From Castor canadensis (Eukaryota; Chordata; Mammalia; Rodentia; Castoridae): a stretch of DNA of 64,000 nucleotides. The stretch is taken from positions 128,889,583 through 128,953,582 of the forward strand of contig NC_133390.1 in NCBI RefSeq assembly GCF_047511655.1. Direction: 5' to 3'. Under the pieces are notes generated by a model. The model did no database searches, was not told the DNA's origin, and saw only the letters and a list, made by a program, of their open reading frames with translations. Shown piece by piece: positions 11,709 through 22,022 of this stretch. Position 1 is the stretch's first letter. Every line of letters begins with the position of its first letter. Both the position numbers and the translations under genes were made by a program.

Positions 11709-12161
11709 CTACTTGAACCTAGTTTTCAGATTTAGAGACCAGAAACTACTTTTCCTAAATCTATCTGTTCCTCTCTTTTCCTCCTCCTTTTCCTTTTTTG
11801 GTTCTATGGAGAAGCAGGTATTTATTTTCAACTCTACAGCCCTTGATTTCCCTTTTCTTAAAATGGTGGCAGGCTGTCTAGGGGACAGCAGAGGGTCAGC
11901 CATGTTGCAGCTTAGGCTAAGAAAGGAGGCCCGTGCTGGGAGTGCTGTCACCTGGAGCTCTTGCTTTGCTGTCTGAGACTTAATGTTTCCCTCTGATGAC
12001 TGTTCTGAAGCTACACTCCTCTTGCAGGTGGGCCAAGTCTCAGGACGCACAGTTTGCAGGAACTCTGCTTCAGAGTTGAGAGAGTTTTGATTTTCAAGAT
12101 TGAATTTTTCTGAGACGAGTTTACCAATTCTCTGAATTTGTCTTAATAAGCTGCAACTCAT
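11709..12161 (-). other. Unrecognised 150-codon open frame
   Basis: This is the longest of the open frames that are neither L1 nor the antisense shadow of the HNRNPDL pseudogene. It begins MSCSLLRQIQRIGKLVSEKF and ends in a basic, Lys/Glu-rich tail (KKEKEEEKRG near residue 122). I see no domain, signal peptide or membrane segment and cannot name a family. The composition is plausible for an exon or a fossil coding segment, but a 450-base open frame can occur by chance in 64 kb. It begins directly beside a hAT relic. Its coding status is unproven. Confidence 0.15.
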
Positions 12162-12279
12162 GATGTTTTGACCGAACAGGACAAGAGCCTTATCAGATCA
12201 GAATGGCAATAAAAATGACTGTAAAGAGGCAAGGATAGCAGCTAAGGTTACATTTTACTCTATGTGAAGTACTTGACCC

Positions 12280-12440
12280 TTATATTTAGTATTTTACATA
12301 TATCAAATCTTTACACTAACCTACATGAGATATATTATGAGTTTTAGATTATAGATGAGGAAGCTTGATGTTCAGAAAGCTGTCTGACTTGCCCAAGAGC
12401 AAGAAACTAGAAATCAGAGTAGCTGGTCTGGTTCACAGGT
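12280..12440 (+). mobile_element. MIR SINE relic
   Basis: 'AGATTATAGATGAGGAAGCTTGATGTTCAGAAAGCTGTCTGACTTGCCCAAGAGCAAGAAAC' matches the MIR core and 3' part (gaggaaactgaggctcagagaggttaagtgacttgcccaaggtcac). Upstream, 'TATTTTACATATATCAAATC' fits the preceding MIR segment. Confidence 0.75.
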
Positions 12441-12464
12441 CTTTCTAAACCTTTTTCTCTCTGT

Positions 12465-12468
<4 letters not shown>

Positions 12469-12508
<40 letters not shown>

Positions 12509-12510
12509 AC
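12469..12510 (+). repeat. (AC)n microsatellite
   Basis: About 17 uninterrupted AC units, then an imperfect ATACACACGTGTGC end. The flanking minus frame (Cys/Val repeats) is a by-product. Confidence 0.97.
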
Positions 12511-12754
12511 GTGTGCATGCACACAAGCACAAAAGTACAGATTTTTTCAAGATATCCAAAACATACTCCTCCAATTTTCAAACTTTCAAAGAAAAATAAT
12601 TCAGTTTGACAAAGTTGCAGAATCCATGTATTGTACTTTTCCGGCTCTACTAACAGATTAAACTTTCTCCACACATATTAATTGTGGAACTGCAATGTGA
12701 CAGAGAAGAAAGCAGAAAAGTTTGCCATACATATACCAACTTCTGATCATTACA

Positions 12755-13100
12755 TTTAATCTTATTGTGGTATAAAACATGCAAGTTGACATTCTAGCAA
12801 TTTTAAGTATACAGTTCAGTGGTATGAAGTACATTTGCATGGCTGTACAGTCATCACAACTACCATCTCCAGAGGTTTTTCCATCGTCTCCAGTTCAAAT
12901 TCTCACTTCAGATTACCCATTGATAACCCTCCAGCCCTCCTTCTCCTAGCCCCAGATAAGTCCTATTCTTCTTTCTGTCTCTACAAATTTTGCTTTTTAA
13001 AATTAGCATACATTTACTGTGCATGTAAGGTGTTTCATTATTGGAGTAAGCTTTTTCTCTCACTCACTTGTTGGAGTGAGATTTCTCTCATTCCTAGTTA
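12755..13100 (-). mobile_element. Old L1 3' UTR, antisense
   Basis: 'TTAAGTATACAGTTCAGTGGTATGAAGTACATTTGCATGGCTGTACAGTCATCACAACTACCATCTCCAGAGG' and 'CTTTCTGTCTCTACAAATTTTGC' are characteristic of the antisense 3' end of L1M elements. No coding remains. Confidence 0.75.
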
Positions 13101-13172
13101 CTACTGAACCTAACTAGGGCTAAATGGGGGCAACTGGAGATGCAGAAAAGACACAGGATAGACAGACAGAAA

Positions 13173-13196
13173 GTTGGGGCCACGTGTGTTGGGTGC
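13173..13196 (-). other. Possible retroviral primer-binding site
   Basis: Immediately downstream of the LTR below (minus-strand sense) lies GCACCCAACACACGTGGCCCC. It resembles a tRNA-Lys primer-binding site of betaretrovirus-like elements with a few extra bases. If correct, this is the 5' LTR of a truncated provirus and not a solo LTR. The match is imperfect. Confidence 0.3.
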
Positions 13197-13207
13197 TTGG
13201 GTTGAGA

Positions 13208-13999
13208 TGCAAAACCGTCATTCCTTCTTTTCTCTATTATTCTCTTCATTTACTCTGATTCTTTTCTCTATCTTTATTCTTTAAGGCCTTACTCCTTTAC
13301 AATTCTTTAAAATCTTGCTTCTAAAGTCTTTCCTGAAAACCTTGCTTTTAAAGTCTTCTTTTCTGTTCTTTAAAGTCTCTTTCCTTAGACTCTCTCTGTT
13401 CTCTCTTTAACTTTCCTAAGTCTCAGCCCTCAGACTTGCTAGCTATTCCCCCTTAGCAATTCTCCTTCATCAATTCTCCTTCAGCAATTCTTTTCCCTTC
13501 AGCAATCCTCCCTTCAATCCATTTTCCCCCTTCAGCAATCTTCCTCCAGCACTTTCCCTTTAGCAATTCATTTTCCCTTCTGCAATCATTTTCCCTTCTG
13601 CAATTGTTTTCCCTTCAGCAATCCTTTTCCCTTCCAAAAACCTCCCACATCAAAAATCCAAAAGCCCAAAAGCCCAAAAGCCCAAAGCAAAAGCCTCAAA
13701 GCAAAGGCCCCCATAGCAAAAGCCCAAAGCAAAAAGCCTTTCATCCTTGCTCAGTGATCCACAGGGTGGATCAGTGGTTCTCTGGGAGGGGCATGAAATT
13801 ATAACAGGAAAAACCTGGTTCCTGCTTCTCTAAATGTAAACAACTTAGGAGAAGCAGCTGTTCTGCATTTTCCTCTTCTGTGGCTAGGGCTGTACCATTC
13901 TTGGCCTACAGATAAACATCTTAGGAAAAACAGCTGAGCTGCATCTCTCCTTGCTTATGTCCAGTTCTCGTAAACTTCTCATAATCCACTCTCCACACA
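13208..13999 (-). mobile_element. ERV LTR, betaretrovirus/IAP-like, with internal repeat arrays
   Basis: Read on the minus strand, it starts TGTGTGG (13999) and reaches an AATAAAG polyadenylation signal near 13280 and a TTTTGCA end near 13208. It is about 790 bp with TG...CA ends. The middle carries two tandem arrays: GCTTTTGGG-type units (13655-13735), and TTGCTGAAGGGAAAA-type units (13450-13635, about 11 imperfect copies). AAAGACTTTAAA-type repeats follow at 13310-13400. A 66-codon Lys/Pro/Ser-rich plus frame here comes from the array. No viral coding sequence was seen. Confidence 0.6.
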
Positions 14000-14295
14000 T
14001 TATGACATTTTAATACAGGCAAATAATGTACTTTGATCATATTCACCACCACTATTATTCCTCCTTATTTGCCTCCTGCTTTTCCCCTTCCAGATCTATG
14101 TCTCTAGAGGTCTTCCTTTTACTTTCCTAACCCTAGATTCTATATATGAGAAAAACACATGATCCTTGTCTTTGTGGAACTGGCTTATTTCACTTAACAT
14201 GGTGAATTCCAATCCAATCATTTTGCTAAAAATGGCATCGTTTTATTCTTCCTTATGACTGAGTAAAACTCCATTGTGGGTGTATGTGTGTGTGT

Positions 14296-14297
<2 letters not shown>

Positions 14298-14335
<38 letters not shown>
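14298..14335. repeat. (AT)n microsatellite
   Basis: 19 uninterrupted AT units inside the old L1, next to a TGTGTGTG stretch. It probably expanded from a GTATGT-type run of the L1 itself. Confidence 0.97.
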
Positions 14336-14338
<3 letters not shown>

Positions 14339-15077
14339 ATTTTCTTTATTCATCCACCCATTGATGGACACCCAGGCTGATTCCATGATTTGGCTATTGT
14401 GAATAGTCCTACAATAAACATGAATATGCAGTTATCTCTACAGTAATGCTTCTTTGGAGTATACATGTGGAGGTGATATAAAGTAGGATCATATGGTAGT
14501 TCTATTTTTAATTGTTTGAGAACTTCCCTACTGATTTACATAGTGGGTGCACTAATTTACATTTCCACAAGCAATGTATAAGGCTTTCTTTTCCACCTGC
14601 ATCCTCATCAACATTTGTTGTTTTATATTTTCCTTTTGATGGTAGTTATTCTGACTGGTGTGAGATGGAATCTCAGTAAATTTTGATTTGCTTTTATTTC
14701 CCTGATGGCTAAATATGTTAAACATTGTTGGTGTATTTATTGGCCATTTGTACTTCTTTATTTGAAAAGTGTCTGTTCAGTTCAATTGCCCATTTATTGA
14801 CTGGATTATTTGCTCTTTTGTGTTTTTTCTTTATATATTCTAGATACTAGTCCCTTGTTAGAAGAATATCTGATAAAGATTTTCTCCCATTCTGTAGGCT
14901 GTCTCTTCACTATGTTGATTGTTTCTTTTGCAGTACAGAAGATTTAAGTTTGATGTAATACCATTTGTCAATTCTTGCTCTTATTTCCTGAACTATTAGT
15001 GGCTGAGTCAGAAAGTCATTGTCTATACCTAGATCTGAAATCTTTTCCCTTTGTTTTTCCTCTAGTCATTTTAACTC

Positions 15078-15165
15078 ATTTTTTTTAGGAGAAAGCAAAG
15101 GTTTATTAGGATGCCATTAAAAGGGAAGACAATGGTGGACAGCTGTGCAAAGGAACATAGTGCCA
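15078..15165. mobile_element. Unidentified insertion inside L1
   Basis: The L1 sequence is interrupted after a T run by ~90 bases ('GGAGAAAGCAAAGGTTTATTAGGATGCC...GGAACATAGTGCC') and resumes at 'TTTCAGGTCCTACATTTAGG'. 'GGTTTATTAGG' resembles the antisense polyadenylation region of the LTR at 34.6 kb, so an LTR scrap is possible. Confidence 0.35.
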
Positions 15166-16010
15166 GTTTCAGGTCCTACATTTAGGTCTTTGATCCATTT
15201 TAGTTGATTGTTGTGCAGGGTGAGATAGAGATCTAATGTTAATCTTCTACATGTGGGTATCCAGTTTTTCTAACACCACTTTGTTAAAGAGGATATTTTT
15301 CTCCCCAATGTATGCTTTGACACTTTTGTCAAAATTATATGTTTGCAGTTGCTTTAGCTTATTTCTGAATCTTCCATTTTATTCTATTGGTCGACATGTC
15401 TATTTTTGTTCCAGTTCTATGCTGTTTTTGTTTTTGTTACTATGGCTCAGTAATATAATTTGAAATCTGGTATTGTGATACTTCCAGCATTGTTCTTGCT
15501 CAGAATTGTTTTAGTTATTCAGGGTTTTTTGTGCTTCCATAAGAATTTTAGGGTTGTTTTTCTATTTCTGTGAAGAATGCCGTTGGAATTTTGATTGAGA
15601 TTGCATTAAATTTGTTGATTGCTTTCAGTAATATGGCCATTTTAACAATATTAATTCTCCTGACCCATGAATATGTGAGGTCTTTCCTTTGTCTAGCATC
15701 TTCTACAATTTCTTTCTGCAGTGCTTTATAGTTTTATTGTAGGGGTCTTTAATATCTTAGGTTAGGTTTATGCGAAGGTATTTTTTGTTGTTGTAATTGA
15801 GGCTATTATGACTCAGGGATTGTTTTCCTGAGTCCTTTTTTGGGACGTTCATTGTTGGTATGACAAAAAGCTACTGATTTTTGTGTTTTGACTTTGTATC
15901 CTGCTATTTTGCTGAAAGTGTTTATCAGTTCTAAGAGTTTTCTGGTGGAGTCTTGAAATCATTTATATATAGGAGCAAATCATCTGACTTCTACCTCTCC
16001 TCTTGTTTTC

Positions 16011-16185
16011 CAAAGAGCTCAGGATCCAGGTCATTTTTATTAATAGAAGAAATTGTGATTTGAACATCACATTCACCAAATTTCCCTCCTAATTCACAGC
16101 TGGTAGATCACAGAATTTTGGAGACAAAAACACTCATTCATCCACTTGTATAACCAACTGTGTTCTAGTTCAATTCAGAGACTCA
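16011..16185. other. Short unassigned spacer
   Basis: The sequence between the L1 end and the pseudogene tail holds no recognisable feature. Confidence 0.4.
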
Positions 16186-16189
16186 CTTA

Positions 16190-17390
16190 TTTTTATTTTC
16201 ATATAAGGAAGCTCATTTGAGGCTTATCATGAAATCATACAAATAAAATTTGTATAAACACAAATCCACATTGAATCATACACACATAGCAAAGGACAAA
16301 GTAAAAACAGATAAAACTAATTGGTGGCTATATAAAATTGGACACAATTGTGTCTTGTACAGTAGAAAGTGTTTTACAAAATAATCATCCTAGATTGACA
16401 GAAAACCAATCTTCAGTGTTGCCCTGAAGATGGATTTCTTTAACATCTCCTGCTTTCTCCAATGTCCTCCTTTAGTATGGCTGGTAATTATTTTAGTGAT
16501 TGCCCCTCCCTTGAGATTCCTTGCCATAAGTACTCTGTGGATCACTATAGTCTGCATATCCTTGTTCATATCCATAGTTCCCATAGTTACACTCAGTATA
16601 ATCATATCTGCCATAGCCACAATAGTTTTGATCACCACCATAAGCACTATTGTAATTTCCATATCCTTGATCATAATAGTTGTTAAATACTTGGTTCCAG
16701 TTTTGGTCCTGACCTTCCACAACCCCTAGTACCACCTCATCCACCAGCTGTGGTGCCTCTCCCCTCTTTTTGTTTTTGCCAATATACTTCTTTGGGTTGT
16801 GCAACTTTGATTTCACACTTTCCAGAACCATTTTGGTAGTATCTGCTTTCTAACAATTGCTTTGTTGGCTCTTCATCTGTATATGTGATAAAACATTTGT
16901 CTTTGTATCCACAAGAAGTTCAATATTTTGAATCTCCAAAGGCTACAAAATATTCCTTAATCTGTTCTTCAGAAGCATCTGGACTCAATCCACCAACAAA
17001 AACCTTTTTAGGTGGTTCTTTCCCTTGTAAAGCTTTAACCCTTTTGGATTCTATTAATTTGCCATCCAGTTTGTGTTCTTTCAATTGCCAAACCTTATCA
17101 ACACTAGATGCATCTTTGAAAAGCATAAATGCAAATCCTCTTGATCTCCCAGTGACTGGATCTGTTTTAATTGTGCAGTCTACAACTATCATCTTGCCGA
17201 TTCTTGCTTGCATTGATTTTGGATCCCTCTGCAAATTCCTTTATGTTGGTGTACTCCTTCATGTCTTCCATGGTGGTGGAGTTTTTGGCAAAGGGGTGCT
17301 GGCATGCAGCCTGGGTCAGACAGAAATGGTGGTGGAAAATTGTATGGAGCTAGATTTAAGATGGAGGCAGAAGACAGACTCACCTATTAA
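16190..17390 (-). pseudogene. HNRNPDL: Processed pseudogene of HNRNPDL (hnRNP D-like)
   Basis: The parent gene encodes a nuclear RNA-binding protein with two RRM domains and a Gly/Tyr-rich tail. Read on the minus strand, the copy shows in order: part of the N-terminal extension (HLKSSSIQ, about 17350), the internal start region [18 protein letters not shown] (about 17265), RRM1 from [20 protein letters not shown] (about 17185), [20 protein letters not shown] opening RRM2 (about 17005), [16 protein letters not shown] (about 16795), the Tyr-rich tail [20 protein letters not shown], and the terminal NNYQPY with its stop (16472). A 3' UTR resembling the parent's follows to about 16190. There are no introns. 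Defects: about 80 bases missing in RRM1 (the RNP2/MFIGGL segment), six codons missing in RRM2 (the RNP1 core), several frameshifts, and a CAA-to-TAA change just before NNYQPY. The Tyr-rich exon is present, so the parent transcript included it. Not functional as a protein. Confidence 0.93.
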
Positions 17391-17540
17391 TTTCAATATT
17401 ATGTGAATTCTGTGTGCTTCCCATTTCTCAGGGCATTTAGAAGGTTCCTGAGGTAAAAAGCTAAATCCATACATTTTTGGCTTGGTACATTAGGAAATAT
17501 TTTAGGATCTGATGTACTATTAGTGAAAACAAGACTTTCT

Positions 17541-19344
17541 TTTTTTGTTGTTGTTGTTATAAGCTGTTTCCATCATTTTATTTTATTTTATTTTTTTCTT
17601 TTTCTTTTATTATTCATATGTGCATACAAGGCTTGGTTCATTTCTTCCCCCTGCTCCCACCCCCTCCCTTACCACCCACTCCACCCCCTCCCTCTCCCCC
17701 CCACCCCCACAATACCCAGCAGAAACAATTTTGCCCTTATTTTAATTTTGTTGTAGAGAGAGTATAAGCAATAACAGGAGGAGACAAGGGTTTTTGCTGG
17801 TTGAGATAAGGATAGCTATACAGGGTATTGACTCACATTGATTTCCTGTGTGTGGGTGTTACCTTCTAGGTTAATTCTTTTTGATCTAACCTTTTCTCTA
17901 GTACCTGTTCCCCTTTTCCTATTGGCCTCAGTTGCATTTAAGGTATCTGCTTTAGTTTCTCTGCGTTAAGGGCAAGAAATGCTAGCTAATTTTTTAGGTG
18001 TCTTACCTATCCTCACCCCTCCCTTGTGTGCTCTCGCTTTTATCATGTGCTCATAGTCTAATCCCATTGTTGTGTTTGCCCTTGATCTAATGTCCACATA
18101 TGAGGGAGAACATACGATTTTTGGTCTTTTGGGCCAGGCTAACCTCACTCAGAATGATGTTCTCCAATTCCATCCATTTACCAGTGAATGTTAACATTTT
18201 GTTCTTCTTCATGGCTGCATAAAATTCCATTGTGTATAGATACCACATTTTCTTAATCCATTCGTCAGTGGTGGGGCATCTTGGCTGTTTCCATAACTTG
18301 GCTATTGTGAATAGTGCCGCAATAAACATGGGTGTGCAGGTGCCTCTGGAGTAACCTGTGTCACAGTCTTTTGGGTATATCCCCAAGAGTGGTATTGCTG
18401 GATCAAATGGTAGATCGATGTCTAGCTTTTTAAGTAGCCTCCAAATTTTTTTCCAGAGTGGTTGTACTAGTCTACATCCCCACCAACAGTGTAAGAGTGT
18501 TCCTTTTTCCCCCGCATCCTCGCCAACACCTGTTGTTAGTGGTGTTGCTGATGATGGCTATTCTAACAGGGGTGAGGTGGAATCTTAGTGTGGTTTTAAT
18601 TTGCATTTCCTTTATTGCTAGAGATGGTGAGCATTTTTTCATGTGTTTTTTGGCCATTTGAATTTCTTCTTTTGAGAAAGTTCTGTTTAGTTCACATGCC
18701 CATTTCTTTATTGGTTCATTAGTTTTGGGAGAATTTAGTTTTTTAAGTTCCCTATATATTCTGGTTATCAGTCCTTTGTCTGATGTATAGTTGGCAAATA
18801 TTTTCTCCCACTCTGTGGGTGTTCTCTTCAGTTTAGAGACCATTTCTTTTGAGGAACAGAAGCTTTTTAGCTTTATGAGGTCCCATTTATCTATGCTGTC
18901 TCTTAGTTGCTGAATGCTGGGGTACCATTGAGAAAGTCCTTGCCTGTACCTATTAGTCCCAAAGTATTTCCTACTCTTTCCTGTATCAACTTTAGAGTTT
19001 GGGGTCTGACATTAAGATCCTTGATCCATTTTGAGTTAATCTTGGTATAGGGTGATATACATGGATCTCGTTTCAGTTTTTTGCAGACTGCTAACCAGTT
19101 TTCCCAGCAGTTTTTGTTGAAGACGCTGCTATTTCTCCATCGTATATTTTTAGCTTCTTTGTCAAAGACAACTTGGTTATAGTTGTGTGGCTTCACATCT
19201 GGGTCCTCTATTCTGTTCCACTGGTCTTCATGTCTGTTTTTGTGCCAGTACCATGCTGTTTTTATTGTTATTGCTTTGAAATATAGTTTGAAGTCAGGTA
19301 TTGTGATGTCTCCTGCATTGTTCTTTTGACTGAGTATTGCCTTG
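17541..19344 (-). mobile_element. Young L1, 5' truncated, with perfect 17-bp TSD
   Basis: It is flanked by the perfect direct repeat GAAAACAAGACTTTCTT at 17525-17541 and 19345-19361. Read on the minus strand, the body is the C-terminal end of ORF2 followed by the G-rich 3' UTR. The ORF2 fragment is recognisable: [20 protein letters not shown], then [20 protein letters not shown], then [18 protein letters not shown] (19352-18903), then [20 protein letters not shown] and [17 protein letters not shown] (18843-18472), then a C-terminal segment with WYLYTMEFYAAMKKNKMLTF (18386-18087). One-base frameshifts near 18900 and 18500 break the frame. The reverse transcriptase domain is absent. Two A-rich tails separated by about 17 bases end it (17541-17600). 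Retrotransposition-dead. Confidence 0.97.
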
Positions 19345-19361
19345 GAAAACAAGACTTTCTT

Positions 19362-19946
19362 AAAGTAATTTGCAGATATATAAAATTCTCATGGTCACAA
19401 CATAAATGTTGATCCCTTTGAGTTATGCATGGAAGAATAAGTATCTAATTTTTTAACCTAATCATTCATTGCTTTTAATCTTCTAGCACCCTTGTCATTT
19501 CTTATTCTGATTGTTTTATTTTTGTCCTTACCCCCACCAGTGATTTTAAAAAATGATCCTTTTGCATTCCACAATGATAAAAGAGGCTTAGAAATAAGAA
19601 ATAACAGAAGTCATTGTACTTCATGGGGATTAGTAAAATTAACATGGCTGGATAAAATGAAGCCACAGGTTGGGGGTCAAAAATGACAAGGTTATTTATT
19701 CTCCCAAATCCTGGGCACTGGTTAAGTTGTTATTAATCACAGGGAACTCCTGACTGAGACAAGAAACTTCATTTACAGCTGGCAAACTAGGGGGTTTTTG
19801 AGTCTCTTTTACAGAGTTCCTTTAAAAACAATGTATAAACATGGGAAAAATCTAGTCTTTGAAAATTATCTAAACTGAAGTTATAAAAGCATCAACTTTC
19901 CTCTACCTCTGTCACTGCATCCCAGAGAGAACTGCCTTTTAACTAT

Positions 19947-19979
<33 letters not shown>

Positions 19980-21568
19980 AATTTGTTTGGGTTCTCATTA
20001 CAATTTTAATGCTTTTATTTCTGCTTGTATTTCTTGAGTTATCAATTTTAGACACCAATCTACTCAACACAATAAAATGATGAATAGTTTAGGAACATTT
20101 TTATTATACTCTTCTTTATCTTACTGCTTCTTTACATCAATCTTGTTAATTATAATATTATTGTAGTTCTTCTAGTAACTATATTTATAACTATACAAGA
20201 TATGTATTCACATTTACATTTCCTGATTTACCAATTTTAATGAATACTTGAGAAGGGGTTTTGCATGTTCTCATCACAGAGAAATGAATGTTTGAGATGG
20301 TAGATCTATGTTAATTATTCAAATTTGATTTTCATACATTGTATACATGCATCATAACATCACCCTACAAGTATGAATAACTATTCTGTTTCAATTAAAA
20401 ATAAAATAAAAATCTAAAAATTTAAAAGAAGAGAGAATAAACAAATTTATCATCATTTCTATTTTTTCTCATCCCTTTACCTAGCCAGTTTTGTTGTCAT
20501 CTTATTTAGGTTCATAATCTTCTTATTATTCTCCTAATGCCTATAGTATTATTTTCATATTTTATCTATAGGTTCATTTTCAAAATTGAGGTTTCTTCAA
20601 ATCATGACAGTGTACTAATTATGTGAGTATATCTCATTTTGAATGAAATGATTGGTCTTAGAAAGGAGGTCTTTTAATTTTATGTCATTAACCCTGCTGC
20701 CTTTACTCCTAAAACACTTAAATGTCAGTAGGTTCTGGTATTTATTTATTTAGCTAATTAGTTAGTTTTCTAGGTACTCCTGTTTCTGTAGCTCATATTA
20801 TCTTCCTTTTTATGTTACTTTTCTTCCTGGAGTACCTTTTGGAGGAGTTTCTTTTTAAATATGGTGTTCTAGAAAAAATTCAGTCTTAGTACATGAGAAT
20901 TGGTTACAAGGTGCCATGAGACCAAAGGGAGAAGCAGACAGATCCAGCACTGTACAGACTGCAATTTAGTGGGAACTTGTGAACAGAAACCTGTCTTGGG
21001 TAGCAGCAAGGCAAGAAGATCTTTACAATTTGGATCAGAAGGAGGGGCTGAGATAATGCTTAGGAAAAAAATGACTTCATCTCATCCAGAAAGTGCCTGG
21101 CTTATCTCAAGTTAGTATTCAGTCACCTTCATGATGCCGATGGTGCTAGGATCTGGGTCTGTGAAGCTTTATATAGCACTCTAATGGTTTTGTCTGCTTA
21201 CAGTGCATGGGGAAACTGTGTGAAAATGACAGTTAGGACTTAAGGTGGGTGCAGTCAGGTCAAACTGAATCCCTGAATATGGGTTATCTGATTCTTAAGT
21301 TTTATGGGAGTTTGCATGCCTTAAATGTATTTCACACAATATTTGTTTAATTGTATGACTGGGTATTTATTTCATAGTTTACAAATAAGAAATTGAAACA
21401 AATACTGTAGAGGTACCCAACCCATGGTGAGAGTACAGGGTGTCAGAGGATAAATATCTTAGCTTCCTGCCCTTCAGAGGGGTCATTCCATGTCATGGGC
21501 TACATGGTTGCTGACAGGTTTGCAGTAGGATGAAGTCCCGTTGCCTATAACAACAACTTCCTAATGTG
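19362..21568. other. Unassigned sequence
   Basis: AT-rich, with a (TC)n run at 19947-19979. The longest frame is 71 codons. Nothing is recognisable as a gene. Parts such as 20100-20640 may be very old L1 but cannot be assigned by eye. Confidence 0.4.
19947..19979. repeat. (TC)n microsatellite
   Basis: A simple dinucleotide run with a single interruption (TTTCTCTC) at the end. Confidence 0.95.
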
Positions 21569-22022
21569 TTTTTTTTTGGTGGTACTGGGGTTTGAACTCA
21601 GGACTTCACACTTATAAAGCAGGTACTCTACAACTTGAGTCATGCCTCCATCCCTTTTTGCTCTGGTTATATTGGAAATAGGATCTTGATATTTGCCCAG
21701 GTTGGCCTAGACAACAATCCTCCTATTTTATGCTTCCTGCCATACTTGGAATGGCAGACACATTTTTTCCCATTAAGATAGGGTCGTTCTCATGAATTGT
21801 ATTTTTCTTTTTTTGGCCTGGGCTGGCCTGGAACCATAATCCTCCCTATCTCAGCTTCCCATGTTGCTTGGGATGACAAGTGTATTACCAACAAGCCCAG
21901 CTATTGGTTGAGATGGGGGTCTCACTAACTTTTTGTCTGGGATAGCCTGGAGCTACAATCTTCCTGGATCATAGCCTCCAAAGTAGCTAGGATTGCAGGA
22001 GTGAGTCACCAGCACCCAGCTC
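21569..22022 (-). mobile_element. Composite SINE: one ID unit plus three B1-like units
   Basis: After a T run, 'GGTGGTACTGGGGTTTGAACTCAGGACTTCACAC...AGGTACTCTACAACTTGAGTCATGCC' is an antisense ID unit (B box GAGTTCAAACCCC on minus). Three successive antisense B1-like units follow: 21665-21765 ('GCCCAGGTTGGCCTAGACAACAATCCTCC'), 21775-21900 ('GCCTGGGCTGGCCTGGAACCATAATCC') and 21905-22022 ('GTCTGGGATAGCCTGGAGCTACAATC...CTAGGATTGCAGGAGTGAGTCACC'). No internal poly(T) separates them as full tails would, so they look fused and not independently inserted. Confidence 0.85.

Larger units (their letters stand above)
14000..16010 (-). mobile_element. Old L1, ORF2 3' half to 3' UTR, antisense
   Basis: Long antisense L1: 'CTTATTTCACTTAACATGG' (14188), 'TTGGCTATTGTGAATAGTCCTACAATAAACATG' (14391), 'GGTTGTATTTTAT'-type blocks, 'TTGTCAATTCTTGCTCTTATTTCCTG' (14968), 'GGTCTTTGATCCATTTTAGTTGATT' (15184), 'AATTTGTTGATTGCTTTCAGTAATATGGCCATTTTAACAATATTAATTCTCC' (15608). 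These correspond to the C-terminal half of ORF2p and the 3' UTR read backwards. All frames are broken. An (AT)n run lies at 14298-14335, and a foreign segment lies at about 15078-15165. Confidence 0.9.

Noticed and set aside
12414-12674. Cys/Val-repeat protein on the minus strand
   Set aside because: It is translated through the (AC)n microsatellite.
13450-13640. CRISPR-like array of short repeats
   Set aside because: Units are directly abutting, imperfect and lack distinct spacers; they lie in an LTR of a vertebrate genome.
13604-13804. Lys/Pro/Ser-rich repetitive 66-codon protein
   Set aside because: It is generated by the AAAGCCC-type tandem array within an LTR, with no homologue recognised.
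16430-16729. Ile/Val-rich 99-codon plus frame that looks like a membrane protein
   Set aside because: It is the antisense reading of the Tyr/Gly-rich tail of the HNRNPDL copy.
16885-17406. 173-codon plus-strand open frame
   Set aside because: It is the exact antisense of the HNRNPDL pseudogene; the minus strand gives the recognisable RRM protein.
18903-19352. 149-codon minus frame as a functional reverse transcriptase gene
   Set aside because: It is only the C-terminal end of L1 ORF2 in a 5'-truncated, frameshifted copy; the catalytic domains are absent.
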